Positions 1 through 13,378 of a DNA stretch of 64,000 nt are shown piece after piece. The notes under the pieces were generated by a model that was not told the origin of the DNA, did not search any database, and was given only the letters and a program-made list of their open reading frames with translations. The position numbers and the translations under genes were made by a program. How positions within the stretch are numbered: the first letter of the stretch is position 1; every line of letters starts with the position of its first letter. Origin of the DNA: Paramecium sonneborni (lineage: Eukaryota > Ciliophora > Oligohymenophorea > Peniculida > Parameciidae); NCBI GenBank assembly GCA_905182985.1, contig CAJJDN010000050.1, forward strand, positions 496,001-560,000, written 5' to 3'.

Positions 1-233
1 TTGCTGTTGAGACATTTAATTATTTTAATAATGTCGTTAAAAGCTGTTTAATTAATTATTTATTATTATATAATTAAATATCATAATATCAACAAAAAAT
101 ATAGTTTAAGATTATTATCATTACATTTAGAAAACAAAATCTAGATATTTATTGTATAGATATTTTCTTTATATTTAGTAAACAAGATAAAAATATGAAG
201 TTAATGAATTTTAATTAATCATTAATTTATAAA

Positions 234-941
234 ATGATAAAACATTCTTTAACTCAAACATCTTCTACTAAACAAAATTTTTCATAAAAACTTCAACTGC
301 AAAAGCTTAAAAGAAACAAATTAATGGTCTCAAAAGCTATTGGTATGCTTTAAAACCCATTTGATTCCCGCCAGGTATCTTAGTCCTTGAGATTTCTTGA
401 AAATTAGACTTAAAGAAAGGCATTGCTTGATGAAATCATTACAATAAGAGAAGAAAGAAAAAGAAAATAAGAATTTGAAAAAATGTCTTCTATGAGAGGA
501 ATTTTGACCAAAGTATAAAAAAGGTTCTCTGTGGTTAAAACTTAAGATCTAAAATTTAATAGAGATTTTAATGATTTTAAAATTTTACAAGAGGAACGCA
601 ATAAAATGGAAAAATTATAGTATGAAAATCTGAACCTATAAATAAATGAAAGAAAATCTTAATTTAAAAGAATGTCAAGTCTTAACTTCTTAACTCGAGA
701 AAGTGATAATCATATCCTTAAACATTAATTAAGTCTTGATCCAGGAGTTCCTTTATCATCATTGATGCTAACAAGAAAAACCTAAAGAAATACAACACTT
801 TTACAGTCTAAAATAGTAAATAAATAAATGTAAAGATTATAATTTAATCAAATTAGTCCTGCTGTTGACGGTAATACTGAAAAAGTTCTTACTTCTCCTC
901 AGAATTGCCTGATTATAACGTAAGAAACTGATTAAGAATGA
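234..941 (+). CDS. Unrecognised basic, Gln/Ser-rich protein
   Basis: Read with TAA/TAG as Gln, one uninterrupted frame of about 235 codons runs to a TGA at 939-941. The middle part is charged and likely helical (IREERKRKQEFEKM around residues 70-85). The rest is rich in Ser, Gln and Leu with no Cys clusters, signal peptide or membrane segment. In-frame ATGs also exist at 195 and 204, so the start is uncertain; 234 was chosen as the first Met followed by clearly coding composition. I do not recognise a family. The gene converges on a minus-strand gene whose end is at about 1138. Confidence 0.55.
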
Positions 942-1137
942 TTGATAAATATAAATTATAAACTTTTAGTATCAAATGATTTCAAAATATAAACCTATTA
1001 ATATTTAAATATACATTATAGGTATTTAATCATGATTCTCATAATTATTTCAATTTTTGTCATCTATTTCATTTTATTTATCAAACAATTTCATATATCC
1101 ATTCATTTTTTTACTTATAATATAATATCCAAATTAA

Positions 1138-1950
1138 TCAAACCTTTTAAAATAGATCTTTTTTTAAATAAGAATTCCGAAAATACCTTAAATTTAGAAT
1201 TAATTTTAAAAGATGTAGAAATTATATTATTTTTAAAACAGAAAACACAAAAAATATTAATAAATTATATTTTTAATCCTTAGAGAGACTAAAGAAAATA
1301 TGAAAATATAAACCTAAACTGAATAAGATTTTTAGAAAAAAATTCATCTTCCAAAATTGTTTTTTAAGCAATCTACGAAGTCTCTAAAATTCCATATCCA
1401 AAAGCAACCTTTAGAAAGATAGAGTCATATAATTATATTTCTTTTATAAAATTACTTTTAATGAATAGGCTAACACTGAATTATTGTAATTTTCTTCTTC
1501 ACTTCTTTCCTATACTTTTAGAGGGTGTTCATTATTATTAATTAATCGATTATATTATGTATCTTATATATTATGCATTAAAACTTTTGCATCTGAAAAA
1601 CATTAGCCATGAATTCCATCTTCTAATAAATAAAGTAAAAAATATGATAAGAAATAAAATTTTTTAATTTTATCAAAAAATGATACCAATATTAGATTGT
1701 CGTGGTAATAATACTTTCTCATATCTCCACTTATGTTTATCCCCTTCGAATTTATTTATTATGGTATTTCTTTAAGTCTTTCTATTATTAATTTGTCAGT
1801 ATTATTTCTTCTGTGAATTACTTAATTCAAATTTATCCTTATTTTGTTTTCGTTTAAAACTTGAATTTAGAATTAGGAGTTATTAAGTTCTAATTTTTAT
1901 TTTTAAACGCTTTTCTATATTTGTAAAATTTATTTTATTATTAATTAGAT
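1138..1950 (-). CDS. Unrecognised spliced gene, minus strand
   Basis: The minus strand gives a coherent protein across several short introns. Recognisable stretches include GINISGDMRKYYYHDNL, EDGIHGQCFSDAKVLMHN, ERSEEENYNNSVLAYS and VAFGYGILETSQIAQKT. The charged and polar composition, with Gln encoded by TAA/TAG, is typical of genes in this window. The likely TGA is at 1138-1140. The N-terminus is not resolved; the coding signal begins near 1950, and an intron of about 40 nt is needed near 1790-1830. A plus-strand frame from 1032 is a hydrophobic shadow of this gene. No family recognised. Confidence 0.4.
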
Positions 1951-2012
1951 TATCATAAAAATTTTATATTTTATATTTAATAAGTAATAAATAATTAATT
2001 ATTATATTTGAA

Positions 2013-5000
2013 TCATATAAGTTTAATTTGTCTACCTAACTATTTATTAATAATTGTTTGCTTAGGAATTTGATATAACATTTCTAAGGTATGAATAAAT
2101 TATTATTAAATTGCAATATTTCCAATCAATAAAATTGACGTTAATGCTAAAATAGTTAAAGTTGAAAATATATAGAATAGGATATAAATATTGAAGGATA
2201 GATTTTCCAACTGACTTTTAGAGAGATCAATAAAGAAATCTGAAAACAATCTCATTTAGTATAAGAAAGCATCGAATCCCCAAAGAAAATAAAAAAAGTA
2301 ATCTTAAGATTTTTCTAACCTTTCAAAGGCTTAGATAATTTGATAATTGTCTTTAAGATTAAAAAAATCATTTTAATTCATCACAGAAATAGATTATTTA
2401 AATAAATTAATAATTCCAACTTCATAAATTTAAAACATTTATTAAAAATGAACTCTTTCTTTATAAACCGTATCATTCATATTACATTTAAATATTTCCA
2501 TCAAACAAATATCCTTACCTAAAAGACTATTTGAATCCACTTCTAAAGTTTATGAATAAATCATATGTGAGAATGGTTCACTTTATAATTCTTCTAGATT
2601 TATCTTTAGATTTTCTTCATCCACATTAATAAGTCTTAATAATTAATATCCATGTTTAATATTTTAACTCATAATAACAAATCTACCTGATGCAGTAGGC
2701 TAGATTGTTATCATAGCTTCATAGAATTTCTGATTTACATAAACATCCCAGTTGTTTATTGTATCCAAAAATAATAAACGAATGTATTATGTCTTAAGAG
2801 CTGCAGTCACAATAGGAGACAAATTTATTGAATAATCAATATAATTAATATGCAACATTAGAAATGATCCAAATGATACTATAAGTAATGGGATTATAGT
2901 TTTGAAAAGTACTCGAGATGATAAATAATGTGATATATGAGATTTCATAGCTCTACCACTATATTATCTAGTTATTTTATTTTCATCTTCTTCTCCACAT
3001 TCATATAAACCAAACCATAGTTTTGAATTCTTTATGATACTTAATAGCCTTTAAATGAATGCAATTTCTTCTATTCCTTCATTCAAACTTGTTCTACAAA
3101 ACATAGCTAAAACAAATCTCTATTTCTTTTTTATAGCAGAATATAATATTATAAAGAGTACTATTTGTAATAAAATAATCGAATAAATAATAATTAACAA
3201 TGCATTAAAACTGAAATCTAAACTTTAATTAATTAATCTATCATCAATCTAACATTATTTCATAAAATTTAAAGTAATATTTGCAACCCTTTTAAAGTTA
3301 AAATATAAGATTGATCTTGTATTGACTCTTTAAAAAAATATATAAATTATTACTGTGCATATGTATCAGTGGTACCAATTAAATACAATGTTGGATCCCT
3401 GGCAAAACTTTTGATTGCCATATATAATGTTTGAAGCATTATTTTATAATATTAAGATAAAGATTCAATAGTCTATATTTCAGTTTAATTTCTATAAAAA
3501 TTAATTCTTATTAAATCAACTTTTTAATTCTATTAATCATAAATCTTAAGTTTATCTGTTTCTTTTTGATAAAATTTTATTAATTCTTCTATTGATTATT
3601 TATAAATATAAAGTGAAAAGGATATTTTATCTACTGAAGTCACATTTATAATTTTTGTAGAATCTATTGAATATAAATTGTATGAAGCTAGAAACTTATT
3701 GAAATCTCTAAGGTATATTACATGTCTCGATGCAATCATAGCTCTTCCATATCCATCTAGAAAAGAAGTACTATATTCAAGATATTCAAAACATTATGTT
3801 TATTAAATTTCTTTCTTCTAAATTTATTAATAAAGTAGAATAAAATAAATGATTACTAAAAAAATATATGCTATTGACAATAAAATTAATAATCTATAAG
3901 CTGTTAATTAACTAACAATGTTTATTATTTAGTCAAATGATTAAATCTCTTAATTGCTTTTTTAATTAGAAGAGGAAGTTTTTGCAACACTTTTTTTCAT
4001 CTTTACTTAATTAAATCTAATATAAATTAATAATTTACTCAATCTTTTTAATTTTATTTTCATCTAAGACTTAAATTTCATAAGACTATTATTAATTTAA
4101 TTATTTATCAATAAATGAGTTCGTTTCTTGAAAATTTAAGGTTATCCAATAATATATATAATTTATTTGTTTATCTTTTGTGTTGAAGGTAATCAAATTT
4201 TCACTTAAACTAAACATCAAATTCATTTAAAATTCGCATTTATCAAAATTATCATAATTGCCACATAATTAATCAATTTTTTCAATTCTTTCCTAAGGAG
4301 ATAATTAGATATAAGATTTTGAATTGAATATTTATTTTGATCCAACCATTAACTTATTTAAGTATAAAACTGCCTTTTATTAATGGCTTATTATTTTTTC
4401 ATGATTCTAAAATAAAAAATTATATTTTAGCATATTTTCATAATGCTCTTTTAATATTGATTTTATTTCTGGAATTATTTAAAATACACATAATTCGTAA
4501 ATATCATCTTAAAACTTTATATGTTAAAATATTTTAAACCATAATTATTCTGAATATCCTAATATTTAAAAGTCTTATCCAATCAACATATAATCTTAAT
4601 CCTCACCTATGTTCTCTTTTACTAAAGTTCCCATTAAATAGAGTAATTCCTAATCATATTTTGGATAATTATTGAGACATATTTTTACTTTAGAAACTAA
4701 TGGAGTCTCTCCATATTTTATAAAGGATTAAAATATCTATGATTTTGATGGTCCAAATCTACAGTAATTATCTAATAATTAATTGTGTAATTCAATAAAT
4801 TATTGTGGCATAATATTAGTTAGGTTTTCGAATTTATCAATATTTAACCATTTATTTGAAATTTTATCAATTTTACCCCTTTGTTGCTTAGAAATAACTA
4901 CTAAAAGTTGCATTGCTTTTTGATTTTCAAACATTTGATAATTCAATAAATCTACTTAACCTTATTCATATTCAATTATTTTCTTTATTTTCTTCTCGAT

Positions 5001-6615
5001 TGATTAATATTAATTAACTGAATAAAAAGACATTTCTAAAATTTAAGATACTCTTTAATAAAATAAATTGTGTATTAAATTTATATCTTGATTTAGAAAA
5101 ACTGAAATATCTTATTAGAACTATTGTAATTCTTTTTTAATTTTCTTAATTTCAAAAGATATTTTTATTTACATATCTAACATATCTTAATATGATTCAA
5201 TTTTATCAGTAATATATTATGTCCATAGTTGCAATTTTATGTTTAGTAAAATTTTTAATTGATCTTTAATCTTTTCACAGTTTGATTCAAACCATTAGAG
5301 AGAATAAACAACTTCTGAAAATTTGTTTGGAATAATCTCTTTGTAAAGTTGCTTTGTCTTTTCACAAACTATTACCAAAAATGATTCAATAATTTTTTTA
5401 TCGTAAAAATAAAATTCAATTTCTTTCTATTGTTTTACAACTTTCATAATCTACAAATAATTTTTGAATCCTTTATTGTTATTTTAGATTTAAAAGGATA
5501 TATACTTTAAGTAACAAAATTATTATTCTAATTTTAAAATTTAAGAAGTAAATTTAATTACCCTTTATTTGTTTTCAAGTCTTAAATCTTTTTTACAAGG
5601 ACAAGTAACATTTAAGCATTGCAACTTATGTAAGAAAATTAATTAGTATGCTTTAATTTGACATTAGGGATTAAATTTTTAAATAGCATTTGAGTAAAAG
5701 TATTCTGCATCATTCTTATGGAATTTATCTACTACATAAAAAAAATTCATTAACTAAAATATAGAATCATATAATACTGGAAAAAGCAGTAAAATTGTAT
5801 ATAAATAAGGATCTGATTTAAAATTGAAAACATGAATTAAAATTTCTTAAACAATACATAAAAATGTGATAATGATGAATATCTGATAAAAATTTTATAC
5901 AGATTTATTACTAAATTTTTGTATTGTTAAGACCTCGAATAATTTAATAAGAATAATTGCAATCACCAAAAATAATTTGATTATGGATAATGTTTATAAA
6001 TTTGCAGCTCTTAAAAATATTAAAGCTTCAAAAATAAATAAGTAAATGAAATCAATTTTTATATATTTAGATCTCCCATTTTAGGTTTAAAAGCCTGAAT
6101 TACGAAAAATATAAATGCTTATAAGATATTGAAAAACACTTAAAAATAATACTAAAATGCTTAATACAGTAATTAAAAAATTGTAATGGATAAAGCATAG
6201 TATTTATGAAGGTATCAAAAAAAGCCAATCATAATTAGTGAAGTAAAATTAGAGGGATTTAACGATAATTTCATTTTTCTTCCTATAAATATTAATATGT
6301 TACAATATAGAGTAATAATGAGATCATTAACAGAATGATTATGTGAATGATTAAAATTGCAATTAGAACAAGTAATTGATAATATGAATTATAAATTTGC
6401 TGAAATGTTATGAATTAAGCTAGTAGCAAAATATAATTGTCAAAATAGATGTTAATATTATCAATAGATAATAATGAAAGTACTTAGATAAAATAGATGA
6501 TTATTTTGATAGTATTCCAACTATTCGTTGAATTATCATTTCTATTATGATCAGCAATAGCAGATAAATAAAATAACTTATTGGTTGTTAGGCTCAATAT
6601 TATTTTAAATTTCAT
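2013..6615 (-). CDS. Large multi-pass membrane protein with PAS-like region (ciliate TmcB-like type)
   Basis: About 4.6 kb of spliced minus-strand coding sequence. The N-terminal quarter is a run of hydrophobic segments, starting after MKFKIILSLTTNKLFYLSAI and including WNTIKIIIYFIQVLSLLS. The middle is a long hydrophilic helical region with a Cys-rich patch (CLNVTCPCKKDLR). It is followed by KISNKWLNIDKFENLTNIMP and a His-containing segment resembling the PAS-type domain of the large ciliate membrane protein family annotated as TmcB/PAS S-box. C-terminal parts (YGRAMIASRHVIYLRDF, LYMAIKSFARDPTLYLIGTT) precede further membrane segments. The stop TGA is at 2013-2015. The family assignment is from memory of layout and motifs; the function is unknown, and a sensory or surface role is only inference. 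Intron positions were not all resolved. Confidence 0.6.
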
Positions 6616-6781
6616 CAAATAAATTATATAATTTAATAAATTATAATTATGTTACTCTGTTATTAAAAAAGGAACCCTAAATAAGAGGATTTAGATTTGA
6701 ATACAAAAATGATAGAAATAAGAATTTGTTTAAAAAAGTCAAAAAATGAAAAGAATAAAAAAATAATTGTATTTTATATTT

Positions 6782-8289
6782 TCATGACTTTTATTGTTCA
6801 TTTTCTGAAAGTAGTTACTATTAGTCATCGTCTTATCTTAGATTGCTGGTGGAAACTGTATCAGATTCACAATCTTTTTATTTTAATTAAGCTAATTATT
6901 AATCTCTTGATTATAAGATTTAATCTTCTTTAACAACACCAACCCATGGAAGTGGCATTAAAATGAATACTCCAGTAACAATAATAAATAACCATAATTT
7001 GGAATAATCATTTTAATTGACTCCTAATATGATTAAGAATAATGCACCCCATTATGATCCTAATGTAGATCCTAAAATATAAATAGAGATATATTTGTAT
7101 ACCAAAATTAATTGTACTCATCAACATTGCATACATAGTAGCTTCAATATTTTTAGGACACATTCTACATGCTAAGACTAAAATAGGCATTAAATTTAAT
7201 TCTCCTACTAATTATAACATAACAGAATCTCCAAGACAAAAGAATTTATCATTGATTCCCCATTCAACATTTTTTCTAGTAACAAGAATAATCATAGATT
7301 GATAACAAAAATAATAAAGAATTGTAGTAGTAATAAATATTTTTTTAAATGGAACATCTTTAAGATAATTATTATAAAGAAGGACTCCTAAAATAGTTGA
7401 TAATGCATAAACAAATTTTAATTATCCTAGAAATGAAGGTTCGAATCCCAATACTTATGTATAAAAGAAGAACATGATAGTTGAACTTGATGGAGCCATC
7501 ATAAAACAAAATATCAATGCAACTGGCCTTAAATTTATTATAAAAATACTTGTAAATTAAAGGATTTTAAAAGAATGTCCAAAAATCTTTGATACATTAC
7601 ATAGTGTTGTTTCTTCTATCATTTTAATCTAAAGATCTAGGATCTACTTTCTCTTCAACATAGAATAATGAAACCAAAACTAAAAGTGCTGGAAATGCAG
7701 CTGTCATCATAAATATTTCTTATTTTGTAAAATAATGTAATAATTATCCTGAAAAGAATGCACTTATCAATGTTCCAAATGCTCTTACTCCAAAGAATAT
7801 TGAAACATTTTTTGAAGCTCCATGTTAAAAATTAGTTTATTATCTGGATGATTAAGCAGCAACTTCTACTAGAATTGCTTCACCTACAACATTTACAAAG
7901 CATGTTGATAATTGTATTAGAAATAATAATAAAAGGGCAGAATACAAATTATCAGTTCCATATTTAGATAATGCTATCCATCCTAACGCATCAAATATTC
8001 CAAACAATACTATATATGATTTTCTTCGATAACCAAATAATGGTTTTGAATCTGTTATTAAACCCCAAAATGGTTTTACTATCCATGGAGTGGTAGTATA
8101 ACTTAAATATAATCCCATCATAGCTGGTGATAATCCAAAATCATCTTTTAACATATAGTTAATTGATAAATCAGCTAAGTGTTATACACCTTAAGAAAAT
8201 GCTACTACTGCTATTATAAAATAAGATGGGTTGAAACTCTCATATAATTGAGAAAATTGTCGAAACAATTTGTCAAACATTATGCTCAT
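6782..8289 (-). CDS. Folate-biopterin transporter (BT1/FBT family)
   Basis: An MFS-type transporter expected to move folates or pterins across a membrane. It starts MSIMFDKLFRQFSQ. Family hallmarks follow in order: LADLSINYMLKDDFGLSPA, TTPWIVKPFWGLITDS with PLFGYRRKSY, a substrate-domain motif RPVALIFCFMMAPSSSTIMF, then LGFEPSFLGQLKFVYALSTI, MPILVLACRMCPKNIEAT and GSQWGALFLIILGVN. About 12 hydrophobic segments; roughly 485 residues, near the usual length. One clean intron (7072-7102, 31 nt) and a second shift (7528-7549) that requires an AAG acceptor. The tail after PLPWVGVVKEDQ is hydrophilic and Gln-rich, ending at TGA 6782-6784. Substrate identity within the family cannot be read from sequence. 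Confidence 0.9.
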
Positions 8290-8350
8290 CTTTATGTAAA
8301 TTTTAATTATAAAAACGCATAATTATAAATATCAACAGAAAACTAATCTT

Positions 8351-10032
8351 TCAGATATTCAAGTTATTCAATTTCATCTATAGAGACTAATTATAACAAT
8401 TTCGATGTTTTCTATTGTTATATCCTAATTCATAAGTAGAGGACTTAGTATGATAAGATAAAAGATCAGGTGATGAAGGAAAATCCATTGAACTTTTCTA
8501 ATTTGGACTTAAACTTTACAATCTTTGATTCATATACTATTAAATAGGACGTATTTTAATATTCTTTATTTTTCTACAAGTATCAGAGGTTAATGTATGC
8601 ATTTTCTATTTTATATCTGGTCGAAGATATTATTAAAGAGATTTTGCACTTGTAAATCCACCAAGAGATTTCATCTGTATTTTAGGATGAGGACTAATAC
8701 TATTAATAACACAATCTTTCTATTTTTTCTCTTAAAAAGCAACTTTATCATTTATATAAATTAAATACCTAAACGAATATAACAATTTAAACAAACTTAC
8801 AGAGTTTTTTATTAAAATCGATCTTGATTTTTTAATTAATCAAAACTTGATGAATTTAATTTTGCATGGATTTTTTAAAATACTAATGGAACTTAAGATA
8901 TTGTATTTAATAGATCAGATTAAGTAGAATTTTTACTTGCTAATTTTACTTTTTTTGCATCATTTTAAATTTCTTTAGGCCAATCCTTAGGTGGAATTGT
9001 ATTTTAATCATTATCTAAAATATATTAATAAGGTATAATAATAAAATTATTTTCTTTTTCAATTCCTCCACATTAAATACATTTTGATTCCTTATTTAAC
9101 TATTAAGGTTTTTAACTATAAACTGACGTTATTCCATCTATTGATTTTGGTATTTTTATTTATGCCCATTAATACATATTTTTAGGACAATTCTTTAAAT
9201 GCTTTTCACCTTCAAACTTTAAATTTCCACAGAATAAAAACCAACATTTTGCTTATTTATCTACTTTAAAATAGAATATTCCTTATGTTATATTCAATTT
9301 TCCAAAAGAAATAGAATCTAAATGATTAATCATCTTTTATATTTCTTCTGATATCCTTTAAGATTAAAAATCTTTCACTTAAGCTTACAATTAACATTAA
9401 TTATATTACTTGCCTCACTTAAATAATCTGGACCTTCAAATGTACATAGTCTTTCATAAATATTCATTGATTTATTAAGATAAGTCTTTTTCGTTGTCCT
9501 TTTTGTAAATAAAGTAATTTGTTTACTCCAAAAAGCTTGTATTTATGCTTTGATTATTGTTTTTAATTACAATTTTTATCATCTGCAGCTTCAACGTACT
9601 TTTGTAAAATACCAAATGGAAGCTCTACATTTGAATTCATAAATTTTTCAAATCCCTCTTTGTCAAAATAAATTATCTATATTTATCCACTAACTTTTAA
9701 CTTTACATCAGGGTAATTTAGATCTAAATTCTCTCTTCAAATACTTAATTCATTTACATAAAATGTAATAAATAGCCAACTACTCCTGATTTTCCAACAC
9801 AGTTTAACCAACTTTCCTTAATGTTTTCTTTGCTTATATTTTTACGCATTTTTTTCTTTACTTCTCCTGAATCTCTGTCTGTAAAATACCAATATATAGG
9901 CATAGATCGTATTACTATTACTGTTTCAGGTATTAATATAGAAGGAGGATTAGAGGTTTCAGATTTTACCCAAAGGTATTGATAAATTTTATCATAAAGA
10001 ATATGTTCTTGCAAACTTTCACTATGAAACAT
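8351..10032 (-). CDS. Unrecognised protein with spaced cysteine pairs
   Basis: The minus-strand spliced gene starts MFHSESLQEHILYDK and ends LNNLNI-stop at 8351-8353. The N-terminal part contains VIVIRSMPIYWYFTDRDSG and SWLNCVGKSGVVGYLL, followed by YFDKEGFEKFMNSNVELP. The middle has CWFLFCGNLKFEGEKHLKNC and CIQCGGIEKEN, and a later CLNCYIRLG. These Cys pairs could bind zinc but do not match a family I know. The C-terminus is Ser/Tyr-rich. Several small introns are needed; the one near 9730 was not resolved. It lies next to the repeated B-box locus, with about 1.1 kb between this start codon and that gene's stop. No signal peptide or membrane segment. Confidence 0.5.
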
Positions 10033-11185
10033 AAAATAATTAAACAAAATTATCAAATTAATCAATTTATAATTAAAATTTATTATATCATCTTATTAGT
10101 TCAATATTATCATCCTAAATATAAAATAATTTATTGTACATAATCATAATATATAATTTATACAAATAAACTATTATTAATTTATTAATACTTAAATGGA
10201 AGAAATTTTAAATGAATAATTAATAATAAAAAAGAGATATAATGATAATTTATAAAAAACATATCGATTTTTATTTTATCATTCAATTATTTAATGTTTA
10301 TCAATAAAACCAAATAACACTCTAGCCTTAGCAATTTTCATATTATGAATTCAAAATTCAAGAATTGCAAAGTCATCCTTCATAAAAATCATTAGTTTCA
10401 GAATAAAACTAATAAAATTATATAAAGTTACGACTTTGTTCCACAAATTCAACAATTTTATAAAATAGTTCAAAAACTCAAGCCCTAAATACAAAGCAAA
10501 AGTTTACAACATCTGAACTAAATTATAATGTTGCATATAAAAAAAATTTTAGTCAAAAAAAATCTATTTCATTTGATCGGAAGAAATATCTGAATATTTT
10601 TTTTTCCTACATATATATTTCATAAACAAATGCTTTAAACACTTAAAAATTAAGTCATTTAAAAAAATGATTGTATTTCTTTCCTTGTTATAATATACTA
10701 ACTACTGATTCATATAATTTTCGAGGATGTTTAGTCATATTCATAAAAAATGAACAAAATCTTTACAGTCAATTGAGCTCAAAGCTTAAAATTCTCTAAA
10801 AATTGTTATGCATTTAGAAATAAATATGTATTCTAGAATAAAAAAATACCTCGACATTTATTTTTTAAACAAAATACTAAAATTTAAATAATGAGAATAA
10901 AATAGGAAACATAAAAAATTCATTAACATAATTTAGAAATATAATTTTAAAAGTATAAATCCCAAAGTTCTAATCATTTTTAAAATGTTAAATAAAATTG
11001 GTAGTTATTTAGTTTTAAGAAATTTAATAGATTAATTTTAAATATATTTTTTTGAGAAATCATTGAATAATATATTTAAATATTTCAGTTAAAATAAAAA
11101 TCGACCCTGATAATAAAAATGAAAAATGATTAATTAATTCGAATTATTAAATGTATAAAATTTATATTTATTTATTTTATAAAAA
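10033..11185. other. Intergenic AT-rich spacer containing the excisable block
   Basis: No coding signal on either strand between the start of the upstream minus gene and the stop codon of the first copy of the B-box gene. It is very A+T-rich. It includes the TA-flanked 285-bp block at 10829-11113 that is absent from the third copy of this locus. Confidence 0.6.
10829..11113. mobile_element. TA-bounded 285-bp block absent from third copy: candidate retained IES
   Basis: In copies 1 and 2 the left flank ends ...aaatatgTA and the right flank begins TAaaaatg. In copy 3 (near 13652) the flanks are joined as aaatatgTAaaaatg, so exactly one TA remains. The shared junction is only that TA; bases on both sides differ. 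This is what Paramecium IES excision produces. The block is very AT-rich and lies in intergenic DNA. The inner ends (TATTCTAG on the left; TATTATCA read inward from the right) keep the pyrimidine at position 3 and the purine at position 8 of the TAYAGYNR consensus but not the AG core, so this is a poor-consensus candidate. Confidence 0.6.
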
Positions 11186-11604
11186 TCAATCACCCTACTC
11201 ATCATTTTCTTCAGCAATTTCTTCAGGATATTCATTTTCTGCCTCTTCTCCTTCTTCATTTAATTATTCAGGATCTATTCCAAACAAATGAAGATTTTGC
11301 TAATAATAATAATTTATATTTACACTAAATATTTCTCTGAATTGATTATTTTCATTTGCTAATTTATCGACTTCATCTTATAATTATTATTTTTCATCAC
11401 TCATATGTTAATAAAGTTATTTGAAATTTTCAATTAAATCTATAGTTAAAAATAAAATGGCTACCTTCTAATTTATGAATTTCTTCATCTTTAGCTTCTA
11501 ATTATTATCCTAACTCCTATATAACTTCGTCTTTTTCATTATCTTAGCTTTTTGCTGATTTTTTATTAGATGATTATTATTGTTTTTGCTTAGAACCACT
11601 TGCC
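11186..11604 (-). pseudogene. Truncated copy 1 of the B-box/coiled-coil gene (3' end only)
   Basis: Carries only the C-terminal part, including the 25-nt intron and the acidic tail, and is cut by the single N at 11605. It matches the complete gene at 13724-15159. It is probably an assembly overlap, not a real pseudogene. Confidence 0.8.
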
Positions 11605-11605
11605 N

Positions 11606-13249
11606 TTAAATGGAAGAAATTTTAAATGAATAATTAATAATAAAAAAGAGATATAATGATAATTTATAAAAAACATATCGATTTTTATTTTATCATTCAA
11701 TTATTTAATGTTTATCAATAAAACCAAATAACACTCTAGCCTTAGCAATTTTCATATTATGAATTCAAAATTCAAGAATTGCAAAGTCATCCTTCATAAA
11801 AATCATTAGTTTCAGAATAAAACTAATAAAATTATATAAAGTTACGACTTTGTTCCACAAATTCAACAATTTTATAAAATAGTTCAAAAACTCAAGCCCT
11901 AAATACAAAGCAAAAGTTTACAACATCTGAACTAAATTATAATGTTGCATATAAAAAAAATTTTAGTCAAAAAAAATCTATTTCATTTGATCGGAAGAAA
12001 TATCTGAATATTTTTTTTTCCTACATATATATTTCATAAACAAATGCTTTAAACACTTAAAAATTAAGTCATTTAAAAAAATGATTGTATTTCTTTCCTT
12101 GTTATAATATACTAACTACTGATTCATATAATTTTCGAGGATGTTTAGTCATATTCATAAAAAATGAACAAAATCTTTACAGTCAATTGAGCTCAAAGCT
12201 TAAAATTCTCTAAAAATTGTTATGCATTTAGAAATAAATATGTATTCTAGAATAAAAAAATACCTCGACATTTATTTTTTAAACAAAATACTAAAATTTA
12301 AATAATGAGAATAAAATAGGAAACATAAAAAATTCATTAACATAATTTAGAAATATAATTTTAAAAGTATAAATCCCAAAGTTCTAATCATTTTTAAAAT
12401 GTTAAATAAAATTGGTAGTTATTTAGTTTTAAGAAATTTAATAGATTAATTTTAAATATATTTTTTTGAGAAATCATTGAATAATATATTTAAATATTTC
12501 AGTTAAAATAAAAATCGACCCTGATAATAAAAATGAAAAATGATTAATTAATTCGAATTATTAAATGTATAAAATTTATATTTATTTATTTTATAAAAAT
12601 CAATCACCCTACTCATCATTTTCTTCAGCAATTTCTTCAGGATATTCATTTTCTGCCTCTTCTCCTTCTTCATTTAATTATTCAGGATCTATTCCAAACA
12701 AATGAAGATTTTGCTAATAATAATAATTTATATTTACACTAAATATTTCTCTGAATTGATTATTTTCATTTGCTAATTTATCGACTTCATCTTATAATTA
12801 TTATTTTTCATCACTCATATGTTAATAAAGTTATTTGAAATTTTCAATTAAATCTATAGTTAAAAATAAAATGGCTACCTTCTAATTTATGAATTTCTTC
12901 ATCTTTAGCTTCTAATTATTATCCTAACTCCTATATAACTTCGTCTTTTTCATTATCTTAGCTTTTTGCTGATTTTTTATTAGATGATTATTATTGTTTT
13001 TGCTTAGAACCACTTGCCAATTTGGATTGTAATTCATTAAATGCTTCTTGATTATCTTATAATTATTATTGCAATTATTCTATAATTTAATCTTTCATAG
13101 ATGATTCTTATTAAAGTTATTCCATCATCTATTAAATCTCTTCCTAAATGAACTTAGATGAATAAATACTAAATTATATTCTTAAGCAATATTTTCTAAT
13201 TCTTAAGTTTTCTCTTATAATGCTTATTCTAACTTTTTAATTTAATCTG
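11606..13249. repeat. Second copy of the B-box locus block
   Basis: Repeats 10192-11604 and continues about 230 bp further into the gene before the N run. It retains the TA-bounded block at the equivalent position (12243-12527). The partial coding copy runs from 12600 to 13249 on the minus strand. Confidence 0.9.
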
Positions 13250-13378
13250 NNNNNNNNNNNNNNNNNNNNNNNNNNNNNNNNNNNNNNNNNNNNNNNNNNN
13301 NNNNNNNNNNNNNNNNNNNNNNNNNNNNNNNNNNNNNNNNNNNNNNNNNNNNNNNNNNNNNNNNNNNNNNNNNNNNNN
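13250..13378. other. Assembly gap (129 N)
   Basis: A run of N separating the second and third copies of the B-box locus. Together with the single Ns it marks a region where the assembler could not resolve overlapping or heterogeneous contigs. Confidence 0.98.

Larger units (their letters stand above)
10192..11604. repeat. First copy of 1,413-bp direct duplication (B-box locus)
   Basis: This block recurs at 11606-13018, directly after a single N at 11605, with no difference seen by eye. A third, partial copy begins at 13379 after an N run. The exact end-to-end abutment at one N is the signature of two contigs placed side by side with an unmerged overlap. Confidence 0.9.

Noticed and set aside
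1032..1283. Hydrophobic plus-strand ORF starting MILIIISIF
   Set aside because: Overlaps a better minus-strand coding signal; hydrophobic shadows of A-rich minus-strand genes are common in this window.
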